46,232 nucleotides of DNA from CAZSSM01 sp964609385 (GTDB lineage Bacteria; Planctomycetota; Planctomycetia; Isosphaerales; Isosphaeraceae), in the NCBI GenBank assembly GCA_964609385.1, contig CAZSSM010000056.1, forward strand, positions 1 to 46,232, in the 5' to 3' direction. The position numbers were made by a program, and so were the translations under genes. The notes beneath the pieces are model-generated. The model had not been told where the DNA came from and made no database searches. It was given only the letters and a program-made list of their open reading frames with translations. Every line of letters begins with the position of its first letter. Within the stretch, counting starts at the first letter, position 1. Positions 33,388-41,515 of the stretch are shown here, piece by piece.

Positions 33388-36300
33388 TCAGTTGTTCTGA
33401 GCGTAAGATGGACCACGTCTCCGGGAACCGCCGCCGGAGGTCGATGGGACCCCAGCGCTACCGTTGGGCGAGCTGGGCAAGACGCGGATCTCGGCGTTGT
33501 TCGCGTCGAAGCAGTCGATCTGGATGAAATCGGCTGGGCATTCCACCTCGGCACGAACGTGGATGTTCAACTGGTTCTCCTGCTCCAGTTGAACAATATC
33601 CCCACGCTTGCGGTTGTTCAGGTAAGCGGCCACGTCGGAACGGACGCGGACATTGATCCGAGCGACCTCTTGGCGATGGCTAGCCAGGGCGAGCAGCCGC
33701 ATGACGTCGATGACGACACTTTCGGCCGACTTAATCACGCCACTACCGCCGCAGTGAGGGCAGTCCTGGTAGACCGAGCGTTTGATGCTGGGTCGGATCC
33801 GCTGACGAGTCATCTCGATGATGCCGAAGGCGCTCATGCGGAGCACCTTGGTACGGGCCCGGTCGCGTTTGACCGCCTCGCGCAGTGCCCGTTCGACGCC
33901 GCGCCGATGTTTCTCGTCACGCATGTCGATGAAGTCGTTGACGATGACGCCACCGAGGTCGCGGAGCCGGAGTTGACGGGCGATTTCCCGAGCGGCGCGG
34001 AGGTTCATTTCATAGGCGGTCTTTTCGGCATCGTCCTGAACACGGAAGTTACCGCTGTTGACGTCGATGGCCACCAGCGCCTCGGTCTGCTCGATGACGA
34101 TCGAACCGCCTTCGGGCAGTGGGACCTGCCGGCGCTGGATCTTCTCGATCTCTTCCTCGATTTTGTATCGGTGAAACAGTGGGACCCGCTCATCGTAGAG
34201 TTTGACCCGCTCGACATAGTGGGGCATGACGTTGCGGAGAAACTCACGGGCGTACTCGTAAGCCGAGACCTCGTCGATCCAGACAGTGTCGATGCTGTCG
34301 TTGAAGATATCACGAAGGGTTCGTATAATCATATCTGATTCTTGATAGATCGACGAAGGCGTTTTCGCCTTTTTGATCCGCAGCAGGATCGTCTTCCAGA
34401 GCCGGAGCAGGTAGGCCAGGTCGCGGGCCAATTCGTGCTTGGTCCGATCCAGACCGGCGGTCCGGACGATGAAGCCAAGTCCCTTGGGGGGATCGAGTTC
34501 GGTCATGATCTTGCGGAGCCGTCGGCGCTGATGTTCGTCGGCGATCTTGCGCGAAACACCCACGCGGTTCAGGCCCGGCATGAGCACCAGGTAGCGACCT
34601 GGAATGCTGATGTAGGTTGAAAGGGTCGGCCCTTTGTTGCCGATGCTCTCCTTGATGACCTGAATGAGGACCTCATCACCGCGTCGGAAGATATCTTGGA
34701 TGGGGGGCTTGCCTGTGCCTCGGCCCCGACCCGCCTTATGAATCGTCCGATCCGTGGCGGTGGTCATGCGTGGCCGATCGCCGCCTCGCGGTTCGCCGCC
34801 GCGGATGCCCAGTTCACGTTCTAGGTTCGCGATCTCCTCAACCTCGCGACGGATCTCATCTTGGAGTTCGGTATCGAGCGGTTCGAAGGTCTCGGGCTCC
34901 GTCTCGGCCGTCACAGATCGTCGACGGGCCCCCCGACGCCCGCGGAACGGTTCCAGTTCATCCTCGTCACCGAGATCATCATCGTCCGGTTCGTCGTCGA
35001 AGTCATCGTCGGGTTCATCATCGAAATCGTCGTCGGGCTCATCGTCATCGAGGATCAGGTCGCTGACCGGTTTCTCCTCGTCGGCATCGAGATCCAGATC
35101 GTCTTCAAAGCCGAAGGGGATGTCGTTCTCCTCAGGATCGTCGCGTCGGGTGCGACCCTCGGGTTCGTGTTCGGCCCGAGGCTCGCGATCGCTGCGGCGT
35201 CGACGTCGACGGCGGCGACCACGTCGGCGGTCGTCGACGGCGTCGAAGTCATCCAGTTCATCCGCTTCGTCGGGGATCTCGAAGGACTCCACATCCTCGT
35301 CGCGGTCGTCTTCGACGGCGCGTGGGCGTGAGGGTTCGGATCGTCGAGGAGGAGTTGGATCGTCGGTCGCGGTCGGCTCCCGATCGGTTCGTCTCGAGGC
35401 CGTTCGCGAGGGTGCTTCGGCGCCCCCACGATCGATCGCGCGGTCCTCATCGAACTCGGCGAAGTCGTCGCGATCGCGTCGGCGTCCAGCAGTCCGGTCG
35501 GCGTCGGGTTGAGGATCGCGGGCCGACCGTCGCACGGACCGATCGTCGGGTCGCGATTCAGGCACTGGGTTGGCGGGGACGGACAGACCGATGTCGGCTT
35601 CTGGCGCGAAGTCGAAGGAGGAGACATCGGCCATCCGAGCCCGTTCGCGACGCGGAATATAACCTTTCTCACCGGCCTTGGCGTGTGGCAGGGGACCGGT
35701 GCGCTGACGACTACCGGATCCACTCGAGCGGCCGGGCCGATGCGGCGACAACGATCGCGGGGGCGTTGAGGACGACGTGACCGGGTCGGCCTCCACAACC
35801 GGTGGTGTCGGCTCGGACCGTGATTCGGATCGATCACGAGCGCCAGGGATGATGTCGGGGGACTGGGCGGATGATCCGCGCTCGGGTGCAGGTGTCGGTT
35901 CCGACGAACCTCGGCGTCGCGTCGCACGTGCCGGCTCAATCGTCGATCCGGGACCGGCCTCTCGTTCGGAGCTTCGAGCGCGCCCCGATGGTCCTCGATC
36001 GCCAGAAGCAGGTCGTGAACGGATCGCATCGCGGCCCCGGAGTCGTCCCGATCCCGACGAAGACCCCTCGACGATTGGATCGGTCCAGGAATCGACTCCC
36101 GAGTCGGCGGGAGTCGGCTCATCAGCCGTTTCGTCCGGATCCGTCGTCGAGGTCGGCTCATCGGGTAGAATCCCCTCGGCGAACCCTCCACGGGATCGAG
36201 TTGGGCGATCTCGACCAATCGTCGTGGCACTCGCCGAGGCTGCCTCGAGTGAATCTCCATCGAAGTCAGCATCGATCGATGACTTGGCGGATCGGGCCGT

Positions 36301-37521
36301 CTCCGAGTTCGGGTCCGACTCAGACTCGAGATCAACCGCTCGTCTGCTGGCACTCCCGCGTGTAGACCGACCGCGTGATCCCACACGGCTCCAGGTCGAC
36401 GACCGCGTCGCGATCTCCCCCTCCTCTTCGGAATCGTCGGCATCCTGAGCCGAACGATCCACCTCCCATTCGAGTGAGGGAATCGGTTCTCCGAAGGGTG
36501 GAGCATCGGCGAAAGGCTGAGCACCCTGCAGGGGCTCAGCCTCTTCAGAGGTCTCGGGTTCCGGCTTTGCAGTCCGGCTAGCCCCACGTGTCGATCGAGT
36601 CCGTGAGGTCCGGGTTCTCGTCTCCGTCGCGTCAGGTTTCTCGCTGGCTTCGTCGGCAACGTTTACCGGTTCTGAGGACTCAACCGCATCGCGGAGCTTG
36701 GCGTCCTTGGTGGCGCTGGCCTTGGTTTTGGTCTTGGCTTTGGACTTAGTTGCCCCAGCACGAGTGCTCCGGGGCGATTCGCCAGTGGCTTTACGTCGAC
36801 GTCTCTTAGGAGCGGACGTCTCGGCGACGGTCTCATCTGCGGGCGGTTCGGTGGTCGCCTCGGTAGGCTCAGAGATGTCGCCAGGGTCAAGCCTCGGGGT
36901 TGAACTGGGTTCGGCTCCGGTTGCCTCAGTGGAGAAGGCCGCCTGCGGATCGGTTGGAGGGGTCTCCTCGAAGTCGTCGATCCCCTCACCGAAGCGGCGT
37001 CGGCTGCGATCGCGGCGTCCTTGTTCAGAGCGATCGGGACGGGGCCTCCGGGTTCGTGAGGGGGGCCGAGGCTCCTCGCGGTCAGGTCGTTCGCGTCGTC
37101 TTCCGCGCGACGTCCGGCTGGGCGGTAGGTCGTCCTCGAAGTCGAAGTCGTCGTTGCGCGAACCACCGCGGGTCGGTCGGTCATCCTCGAAGAACGCGGA
37201 TTCCTCAGAATCCTCGAAATCGGCTTCCGTTCCTTCGCGGTGCCGATCGCGCGGGCCCACCGCGAGGTCCTCGACCTGACCACGATAGTACTGCGGCTCG
37301 ACGTCGGAGACGTGAAGGAACCCGTTACGGCCCACTGCGAAGTCGACGAAAGCGGCCTGGATGGCCGGCTCCAGGTTAACTACCTTTCCCTTATAGATAT
37401 TGCCAGTGTAGTTCTCGTTGCTGGAGCGTTCTAGATAGAGTTCTTCCAGCACTCCGTCCTCCACGATGGCGATCCGACATTCTTCGGACTGGAGGACATT
37501 GATGAGCATCTCTTTTTTCAT
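33388..37521 (-). CDS. rne: Ribonuclease E/G with large insertion splitting the S1 domain
   Basis: An RNase E/G-family endoribonuclease, the core of mRNA decay and rRNA processing. The protein has 1377 residues from ATG 37521. The first half of the S1 RNA-binding domain (YTGNIYKGKVVNLEPAIQ through GRNGFLHVSDVEPQYY) ends at residue ~79. The second half resumes at ~937 with GKPPIQDIFRRGDEVLIQV, GNKGPTLSTYISIPGRYLVL and NRVGVSRKI. Between them lie about 855 residues rich in Arg, Asp, Glu, Ser and Pro with no fold I recognise. The catalytic region is intact: Asp1153 in VAIDVNSGNFR and Asp1196 in VNDFIDM, and the zinc-link Cys pair in CPHCGG. A typical RNase G has ~490 aa and E. coli RNase E has ~1060 with its disordered scaffold at the C-terminus. 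Here the disordered part is inside the S1 domain and the C-terminus is short. Extension to 37869 is open but unconserved. Confidence 0.93.
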   Translation of the reverse strand: MKKEMLINVLQSEECRIAIVEDGVLEELYLERSSNENYTGNIYKGKVVNLEPAIQAAFVDFAVGRNGFLHVSDVEPQYYRGQVEDLAVGPRDRHREGTEADFEDSEESAFFEDDRPTRGGSRNDDFDFEDDLPPSRTSRGRRRERPDREEPRPPSRTRRPRPDRSEQGRRDRSRRRFGEGIDDFEETPPTDPQAAFSTEATGAEPSSTPRLDPGDISEPTEATTEPPADETVAETSAPKRRRRKATGESPRSTRAGATKSKAKTKTKASATKDAKLRDAVESSEPVNVADEASEKPDATETRTRTSRTRSTRGASRTAKPEPETSEEAEPLQGAQPFADAPPFGEPIPSLEWEVDRSAQDADDSEEEGEIATRSSTWSRVGSRGRSTRGSASRRAVDLESESDPNSETARSAKSSIDADFDGDSLEAASASATTIGRDRPTRSRGGFAEGILPDEPTSTTDPDETADEPTPADSGVDSWTDPIVEGSSSGSGRLRGRDAIRSRPASGDRGPSGRARSSEREAGPGSTIEPARATRRRGSSEPTPAPERGSSAQSPDIIPGARDRSESRSEPTPPVVEADPVTSSSTPPRSLSPHRPGRSSGSGSRQRTGPLPHAKAGEKGYIPRRERARMADVSSFDFAPEADIGLSVPANPVPESRPDDRSVRRSARDPQPDADRTAGRRRDRDDFAEFDEDRAIDRGGAEAPSRTASRRTDREPTATDDPTPPRRSEPSRPRAVEDDRDEDVESFEIPDEADELDDFDAVDDRRRGRRRRRRRRSDREPRAEHEPEGRTRRDDPEENDIPFGFEDDLDLDADEEKPVSDLILDDDEPDDDFDDEPDDDFDDEPDDDDLGDEDELEPFRGRRGARRRSVTAETEPETFEPLDTELQDEIRREVEEIANLERELGIRGGEPRGGDRPRMTTATDRTIHKAGRGRGTGKPPIQDIFRRGDEVLIQVIKESIGNKGPTLSTYISIPGRYLVLMPGLNRVGVSRKIADEHQRRRLRKIMTELDPPKGLGFIVRTAGLDRTKHELARDLAYLLRLWKTILLRIKKAKTPSSIYQESDMIIRTLRDIFNDSIDTVWIDEVSAYEYAREFLRNVMPHYVERVKLYDERVPLFHRYKIEEEIEKIQRRQVPLPEGGSIVIEQTEALVAIDVNSGNFRVQDDAEKTAYEMNLRAAREIARQLRLRDLGGVIVNDFIDMRDEKHRRGVERALREAVKRDRARTKVLRMSAFGIIEMTRQRIRPSIKRSVYQDCPHCGGSGVIKSAESVVIDVMRLLALASHRQEVARINVRVRSDVAAYLNNRKRGDIVQLEQENQLNIHVRAEVECPADFIQIDCFDANNAEIRVLPSSPNGSAGVPSTSGGGSRRRGPSYAQNN
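34960..35060 (-). repeat. Acidic DDEPDDDF-type repeats in RNase E insertion
   Basis: About three tandem copies of an eight-residue unit of the form Asp-Asp-Glu-Pro-Asp-Asp-Asp-Phe are encoded here. The DNA is correspondingly repetitive (GTC/ATC-rich on the plus strand). They sit near the C-terminal end of the insertion, and a run of eight arginines is coded just upstream in the protein at about 35190-35220. Confidence 0.85.
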
Positions 37522-37988
37522 GGAACGAATGTCTCGCGATCTGGGCCCGGACTCGACCTGGATCGGCCTCGGCGGATCATGGGCCGTGATCGATCGGATC
37601 GGAGGGCGTAAGGGGCATCGACGGTTGGGGCTCCGCGGTGACCGGACCGGAAGGCCGTAGGGGCTCGGAGCGGTCAAACGTTCGGGGAGCTGGGCGCCCA
37701 AGACCCAAGCCCGATCGAGTCGATCAGGGTCGGCTTTGGGGTCAACCTTCGATGGTGTGAGTACCTGAAGTCCGGGACGGTGATGAGGCGAACTTGGGTT
37801 TGAGTTGCGTTGTGAGCGGTTCGGCCCGTTGGGGCGCGTCGCGTGTTGACGTGGACGCGTCTGGTTCAACCGAGGAGATCACAAGTGACGTCATCCGGAG
37901 CCGAGTCGCGTTCGAGAGATCGCTTCGCGATGCCCGAGGCGGGTCGACCGAGTGTCAGATCGTCGGCATGGACCAGACGTGGGCCGGA
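37522..37988. other. Spacer between DUF2344 gene and rne
   Basis: These 467 bases hold no recognised gene. The rne frame stays open to 37869 but the translation is Pro/Arg-rich and unlike the family N-terminus. The region may be a long rne 5' leader, as in proteobacteria where the rne leader controls its own decay, but no specific element is recognisable. Confidence 0.4.
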
Positions 37989-38801
37989 TTAGACCGGCTC
38001 GGTGGGACAAACAGGATTCGTCGTGACTGCTCCGGAACCGGGCGAGCTGCGTGGAGATCCCAGGGGACCTGGAGTGATCTGAGCAGCCGATCGGACGGCA
38101 TCGCCGCCCTCGTTGGGACCGATCCCAAGGGGCAAGATCGGATCGTCCTCGTCGATCAGTCGGATGTCGGTCCGGGCCAGGACAGCACCCTGCTCCAGGA
38201 TGTCTGCTAGGTCCCAGGCCTGAAGGAGTTCGTCAGGCCGGGCCGAGCAAACCGAATCGACCCGAAGGACGAAGCGCAGCCATCCCTCAGCATCGCAGTG
38301 GGCTCGGAGCACCTGGTCACGGAGATCGAGGTGACGGGTCTTACCCTGACGGTTGGTCCGGGTGATCGGCCATTGGGTCTGCTCAAGGAATCGAGCAAGG
38401 GCCAGACGGGCCACGTCGCGCCGGGGCTCGGGCACGCGGAGGGCGTAACAGACTGTTGAGGCCGGCACAGGCCGACCCCGCGCGATCGGCAAAACCTCAA
38501 GGAAGCATAAGCCTTCAGGCGCCTGCTCCTGGAGGCGGTTCCGGACCGCCTGGGGATCGAGCGGCTCGACCAACTCAAGCTCGACCACCTCGCGGTGGCC
38601 TTCCGTTCCCAAAGCCAAGGCGAGGGTGAACATCACCTTAGGCCGCGGGTTGAAGCCTTGGCTGTACGCCATGGGCAGAGCGGCGCACCGGAGCATCCGT
38701 TCCAGACACCGGACCAGATCATGATGACTGACCAGGCGGAGCGTGCCAGTCTTAGAGAACCGGAGCCGATACTTCATCGAAGTCGTCGTGGCGGCGGTCA
38801 T
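37989..38801 (-). CDS. DUF2344/TIGR03936 radical-SAM-linked protein
   Basis: A 270-aa protein of the DUF2344 family. The KYRLRFSKTGTLRLVSHHDLVRCLERMLRCA opening and LPMAYSQGFNPRPKVMF motif identify it. In other bacteria this protein is fused to, or encoded next to, a B12-binding radical SAM protein and lies beside rng/rne and rplU. Its function is not established. The same gene order (DUF2344, RNase E/G, L21) is kept here, but the radical SAM partner is absent from the window. I chose ATG 38801; ATG 38777 is an alternative that begins exactly at the conserved core. The last ~45 residues are a Pro/Ser/Gly-rich tail. Confidence 0.8.
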   Translation of the reverse strand: MTAATTTSMKYRLRFSKTGTLRLVSHHDLVRCLERMLRCAALPMAYSQGFNPRPKVMFTLALALGTEGHREVVELELVEPLDPQAVRNRLQEQAPEGLCFLEVLPIARGRPVPASTVCYALRVPEPRRDVARLALARFLEQTQWPITRTNRQGKTRHLDLRDQVLRAHCDAEGWLRFVLRVDSVCSARPDELLQAWDLADILEQGAVLARTDIRLIDEDDPILPLGIGPNEGGDAVRSAAQITPGPLGSPRSSPGSGAVTTNPVCPTEPV

Positions 38802-39130
38802 CGGTGGCTCAAACTGAGGATCCAACGGGCCGGATCTCGGGTGGAGCCGACCTGATTCAGACCGATTGCTCGGCCCGGAGTGTTGGGGGACAGTTCCGGA
38901 CAGGTCTTCCGATCTTCGCGAGGCATGCTCTCAAAGAGAACCCCTGGCGCGTGTCGGAAGTCCAGCCGAGGCAATCGACGGACGGCCCGGTTGGGGAGAC
39001 GGCCTGAGCAGTCCGAGCCGCGACGCGCAACCGACCCATGGTTAGTGAACCGCATCCCGAGCCGATTGACAAGGTGAGAGCGATCCAAGGCCGATCGCAT
39101 TAACCGATCGGGTGAACTGTGGGCCCGCAT
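38802..39130. other. Intergenic region upstream of DUF2344 gene
   Basis: These 329 bases between the HPr-like gene and the DUF2344 gene contain no supported gene, repeat or RNA. In particular there is no ptsI, which often follows the HPr gene. Confidence 0.45.
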
Positions 39131-39463
39131 TCAATGATCCGATGATCGAGAGACCCCGTTGTCCGATGACAGATCATCCTCCGGCTCATCGAAGCCCGAT
39201 TCAACCAACGCGCTCAGGGCCTCGACGGCCTCTTGAGCGTCGGGACCGTGCGCTTCGATCGTGATCCAGGCGCCCGGGCCAGCTCCCAGCGTCGTGACAT
39301 CCAAGATGCTCTTGCCGTCGGTCTGCTTTCCTTCGAAGCAGACCAGCACACGCGCAGTGAACTGTTGGGCCAACGCGACGAACCGGTCGGCTGGCCGGAG
39401 GTGAAGGCCCAAGCGGTTGGTAATCTCGACCTCGCGACGCATGGTGGGCCAAGACGTAGTCAT
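39131..39463 (-). CDS. HPr-like phosphocarrier protein
   Basis: A 110-aa HPr-family phosphocarrier. It shows the phosphorylation site His21 in GLHLRPAD and the regulatory-Ser region in GKSILDVTTLGAGPG, so it may be phosphorylated on His by enzyme I and perhaps on Ser by an HPr kinase. The ~20-residue acidic C-terminal tail is an addition to the ~88-aa core. With ptsN two genes upstream, it is probably part of a regulatory, nitrogen-type PTS rather than a sugar importer, since no sugar-specific EIIBC is present. ATG 39463 is used; ATG 39442 would remove seven residues and begins at the conserved core. Confidence 0.85.
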   Translation of the reverse strand: MTTSWPTMRREVEITNRLGLHLRPADRFVALAQQFTARVLVCFEGKQTDGKSILDVTTLGAGPGAWITIEAHGPDAQEAVEALSALVESGFDEPEDDLSSDNGVSRSSDH

Positions 39464-39968
39464 CGGTCACACTCGGTGCATTCGACCGGACGTCCGGGAC
39501 GACCGGTTGGCAGACCACCGTCGTCGACGGTGAGGCCAATCCCGAGCGGAAGGGCTCTGCCGGGACTCGTGCGCCTCCCCGTGCGAAAGCCACCGGGTCA
39601 GGACCGGCAGCGGGGGTGGCCGAGTTGCAGCGGAGCAGATCCGCGATGAGCCACAGGAACCGACTATCGGAACGCACGAATCACGAGAAACGCACGTTCT
39701 CTCCTACTCCTACGCTATCTGACAGTCACTGGTTACAGAGCGATCGGTCCATCACACCGAATCGAACCGACCCGCTCGAAAACGACCGCGATTGATCTCG
39801 GAGCGTCTCCACCGAGACTCGACGATTCGAGGGGCAGTGTCCCAGTCACTCACATCGCCGAGATGGCGACCAACCACACCCATTCGGGGAGACGACTCAC
39901 GATTCATGGCCAACGAGCGGGTCTTGTCCGTCCCATCAGCCAAAGCACGGGGAATCCGTTCGCTTTCG
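39464..39968. other. Spacer between ptsN and HPr genes
   Basis: These 505 bases show no supported gene. A near-perfect 17-base palindrome lies at 39516-39532, about 50 bases upstream of the HPr start, and could be an operator or a small hairpin. Nothing else was recognised. Confidence 0.4.
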
Positions 39969-40439
39969 TCACGTATTTCGCTGATCTGCCTCTTCGATCA
40001 GTCCCAGAACTTGCTCACGCGTCTGGGCCCGACGGAGGTAGTCGGCGAAGGACTGATCCCTGAGTAAATCGGAGATCCGGCTTAGGGCCCGCAGGTGATC
40101 GCGCGGCAGTTGCGGCGGCGAGATCAACAGGAACAGGATGTCCACCGGTTCGCCGTCCTGCGCCTTGAATTCGACGCCATGACGCGAAAGGGCCACCGTC
40201 CCAATCAACCGATCTACGGTCTGATGTCGAGTGTGCGGCACAGCCACACCGTTGCCGATGCCGGTCGTACCCAGTTCCTCGCGACGAATGATCGCCCGCA
40301 CCACGTTGTCGACTTCGTCCTGGCGAATCTGGTCGGCCTCGTGCAGGCTCTGGACCATCTCCCGGACCGCCTCTTCGCGCGAGGTGGCCTGCAGATCTAC
40401 GAGGATCGCCTCGCTGACCAAGAATTCCGACAGCTTCAT
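39969..40439 (-). CDS. ptsN: PTS IIA-Ntr-type regulatory protein PtsN
   Basis: A 156-aa EIIA domain of the fructose/nitrogen PTS family (PTS_EIIA_2). The active-site His69 lies in GVAVPHTRH, with GTTGIGNG just before and the ILFLLISPP strand after. No membrane or IIB part is present, so this is a soluble regulator, expected to be phosphorylated by HPr/NPr. GGGAGAGGGG lies immediately before ATG 40439. It is transcribed with the hpf gene upstream and the HPr gene downstream, a set seen in nitrogen-PTS regions of other bacteria, but spacing of 400-500 bp suggests separate promoters. Confidence 0.88.
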   Translation of the reverse strand: MKLSEFLVSEAILVDLQATSREEAVREMVQSLHEADQIRQDEVDNVVRAIIRREELGTTGIGNGVAVPHTRHQTVDRLIGTVALSRHGVEFKAQDGEPVDILFLLISPPQLPRDHLRALSRISDLLRDQSFADYLRRAQTREQVLGLIEEADQRNT

Positions 40440-40837
40440 GCCCCTCTCCCGCGCCTAGCTTGTGGGGTCGTTCACGGGGTGCTCAGAGCCCGTGCCGATC
40501 GGATGTTTCGGACCACCGATCAGACCCCAACGCGCTTAAATCAGACGCGCCGGTCCCGTGATGACAGCGAGGGGCCCTCTTGAACGTTCGGACCCGTCTC
40601 AAGATCGACGATCCGGGCCGACCCGGTGATGTACAACCGCACCGAAGTTCAGACCCGAAACCCACTCCATTCCATCCTACCTCGATCCGAACTGTGATGG
40701 TTCAGGATTCGCTCCTCGGCGGCATGAATTGGCGATCAAGCTCCAGGTATTCCCCCCGACTGAGAGGGCCGAAAACGTCTGAGATCTGGCCATGACCGGT
40801 TACCAGGCCCCGTAACCCTTCCCACGCACGGGGCCGC
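40440..40837. other. Spacer between hpf and ptsN
   Basis: These 398 bases hold no supported gene. A small GC-rich hairpin (CCGGG/CCCGG near 40613-40626) is present and could end the hpf transcript, without a T-tract. Confidence 0.35.
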
Positions 40838-41212
40838 TTAGTTCGCTCCGCTAGGAGGGTGATCCGGGGCTTCCGGCAGATCGGGATGCTGCGGAGACGT
40901 TCCGCCCTGGGGCATCTCACCATGATGGTGGACCAACCGGTCTTTGTAGCGCCGCAGTTGCTGCTCCATCTTGTGCAGCGCCTGGTCCATCGCCGCTTCG
41001 GGCGACTCGGCCTGCCCAGTCGCCACGAAGTCTTTCTTGTGCTCGGCCGAAATCAGGATTTCCACTTTCCACTCGTGCTTGATCGGTTCGACGGCCAGTT
41101 CGATCCCCATGAGCCGATCGAAGTACCGATCCAGCTTGGTCGCCTTTTCCTCCAAGTACGAGCGCTGGGCTGGCTCGAGACTTCCGTGCCGTGTCGCGAT
41201 GGTGATCTGCAT
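40838..41212 (-). CDS. hpf: Ribosome hibernation-promoting factor (Hpf/RaiA family)
   Basis: A 124-aa ribosome-associated inhibitor of the short Hpf/YfiA type, which binds the small subunit and protects idle ribosomes. The MQITIATRHG start, LEEKATKLDRYFDRLMGIEL and the WKVEILISAEHKKDFVA strand pair are typical, as is AMDQALHKMEQQLRRYKDRL, the last helix. The C-terminal ~25 residues are a Pro/Gly/His-rich tail and the dimerisation domain of long-form Hpf is absent. GAGGAG six bases before ATG 41212 fixes the start over the upstream TTG at 41218. It stands upstream of ptsN on the same strand, as in many bacteria. Confidence 0.9.
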   Translation of the reverse strand: MQITIATRHGSLEPAQRSYLEEKATKLDRYFDRLMGIELAVEPIKHEWKVEILISAEHKKDFVATGQAESPEAAMDQALHKMEQQLRRYKDRLVHHHGEMPQGGTSPQHPDLPEAPDHPPSGAN

Positions 41213-41515
41213 GTTCAACTCCTCACCGACGAGATCGGGCGATGCCGAGTTTCGGTCGGTTATCGAGGCACGATCGTTTGGTTTCAGACTACTGGGGCGT
41301 CCTCGAGCCGGTCAAGCATCAAAGGCCGAGACGAGAACACCCTCGGATCTCGGGCAACATCGCCCTGGGAGGACGACGTTGCGGCCGACCGAGACCGGGT
41401 CTGCGGATTTCGGGATGCCACGCATTGACCCGCCAGATCAAGACCCTGCAAACTCGTCCCCATTAGCGGCCATTATGCCGCGCTCGACAAGGCCCACTCA
41501 GGGCGGAGATCGGAC
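41213..41515. other. Divergent promoter region hpf / lactate permease
   Basis: This 303-bp region lies between divergently transcribed genes and must hold both promoters. I could not identify convincing -35/-10 pairs, operators or other elements. Confidence 0.4.

Noticed and set aside
33559..34338. 259-codon plus-strand frame opposite the RNase E catalytic domain
   Set aside because: It is the antisense shadow of conserved rne sequence.
35055..36659. 534-codon minus-strand frame inside the RNase E insertion
   Set aside because: It overlaps rne in another frame, its translation is Arg/Pro-rich low complexity, and the rne frame joins both S1 halves without a break.
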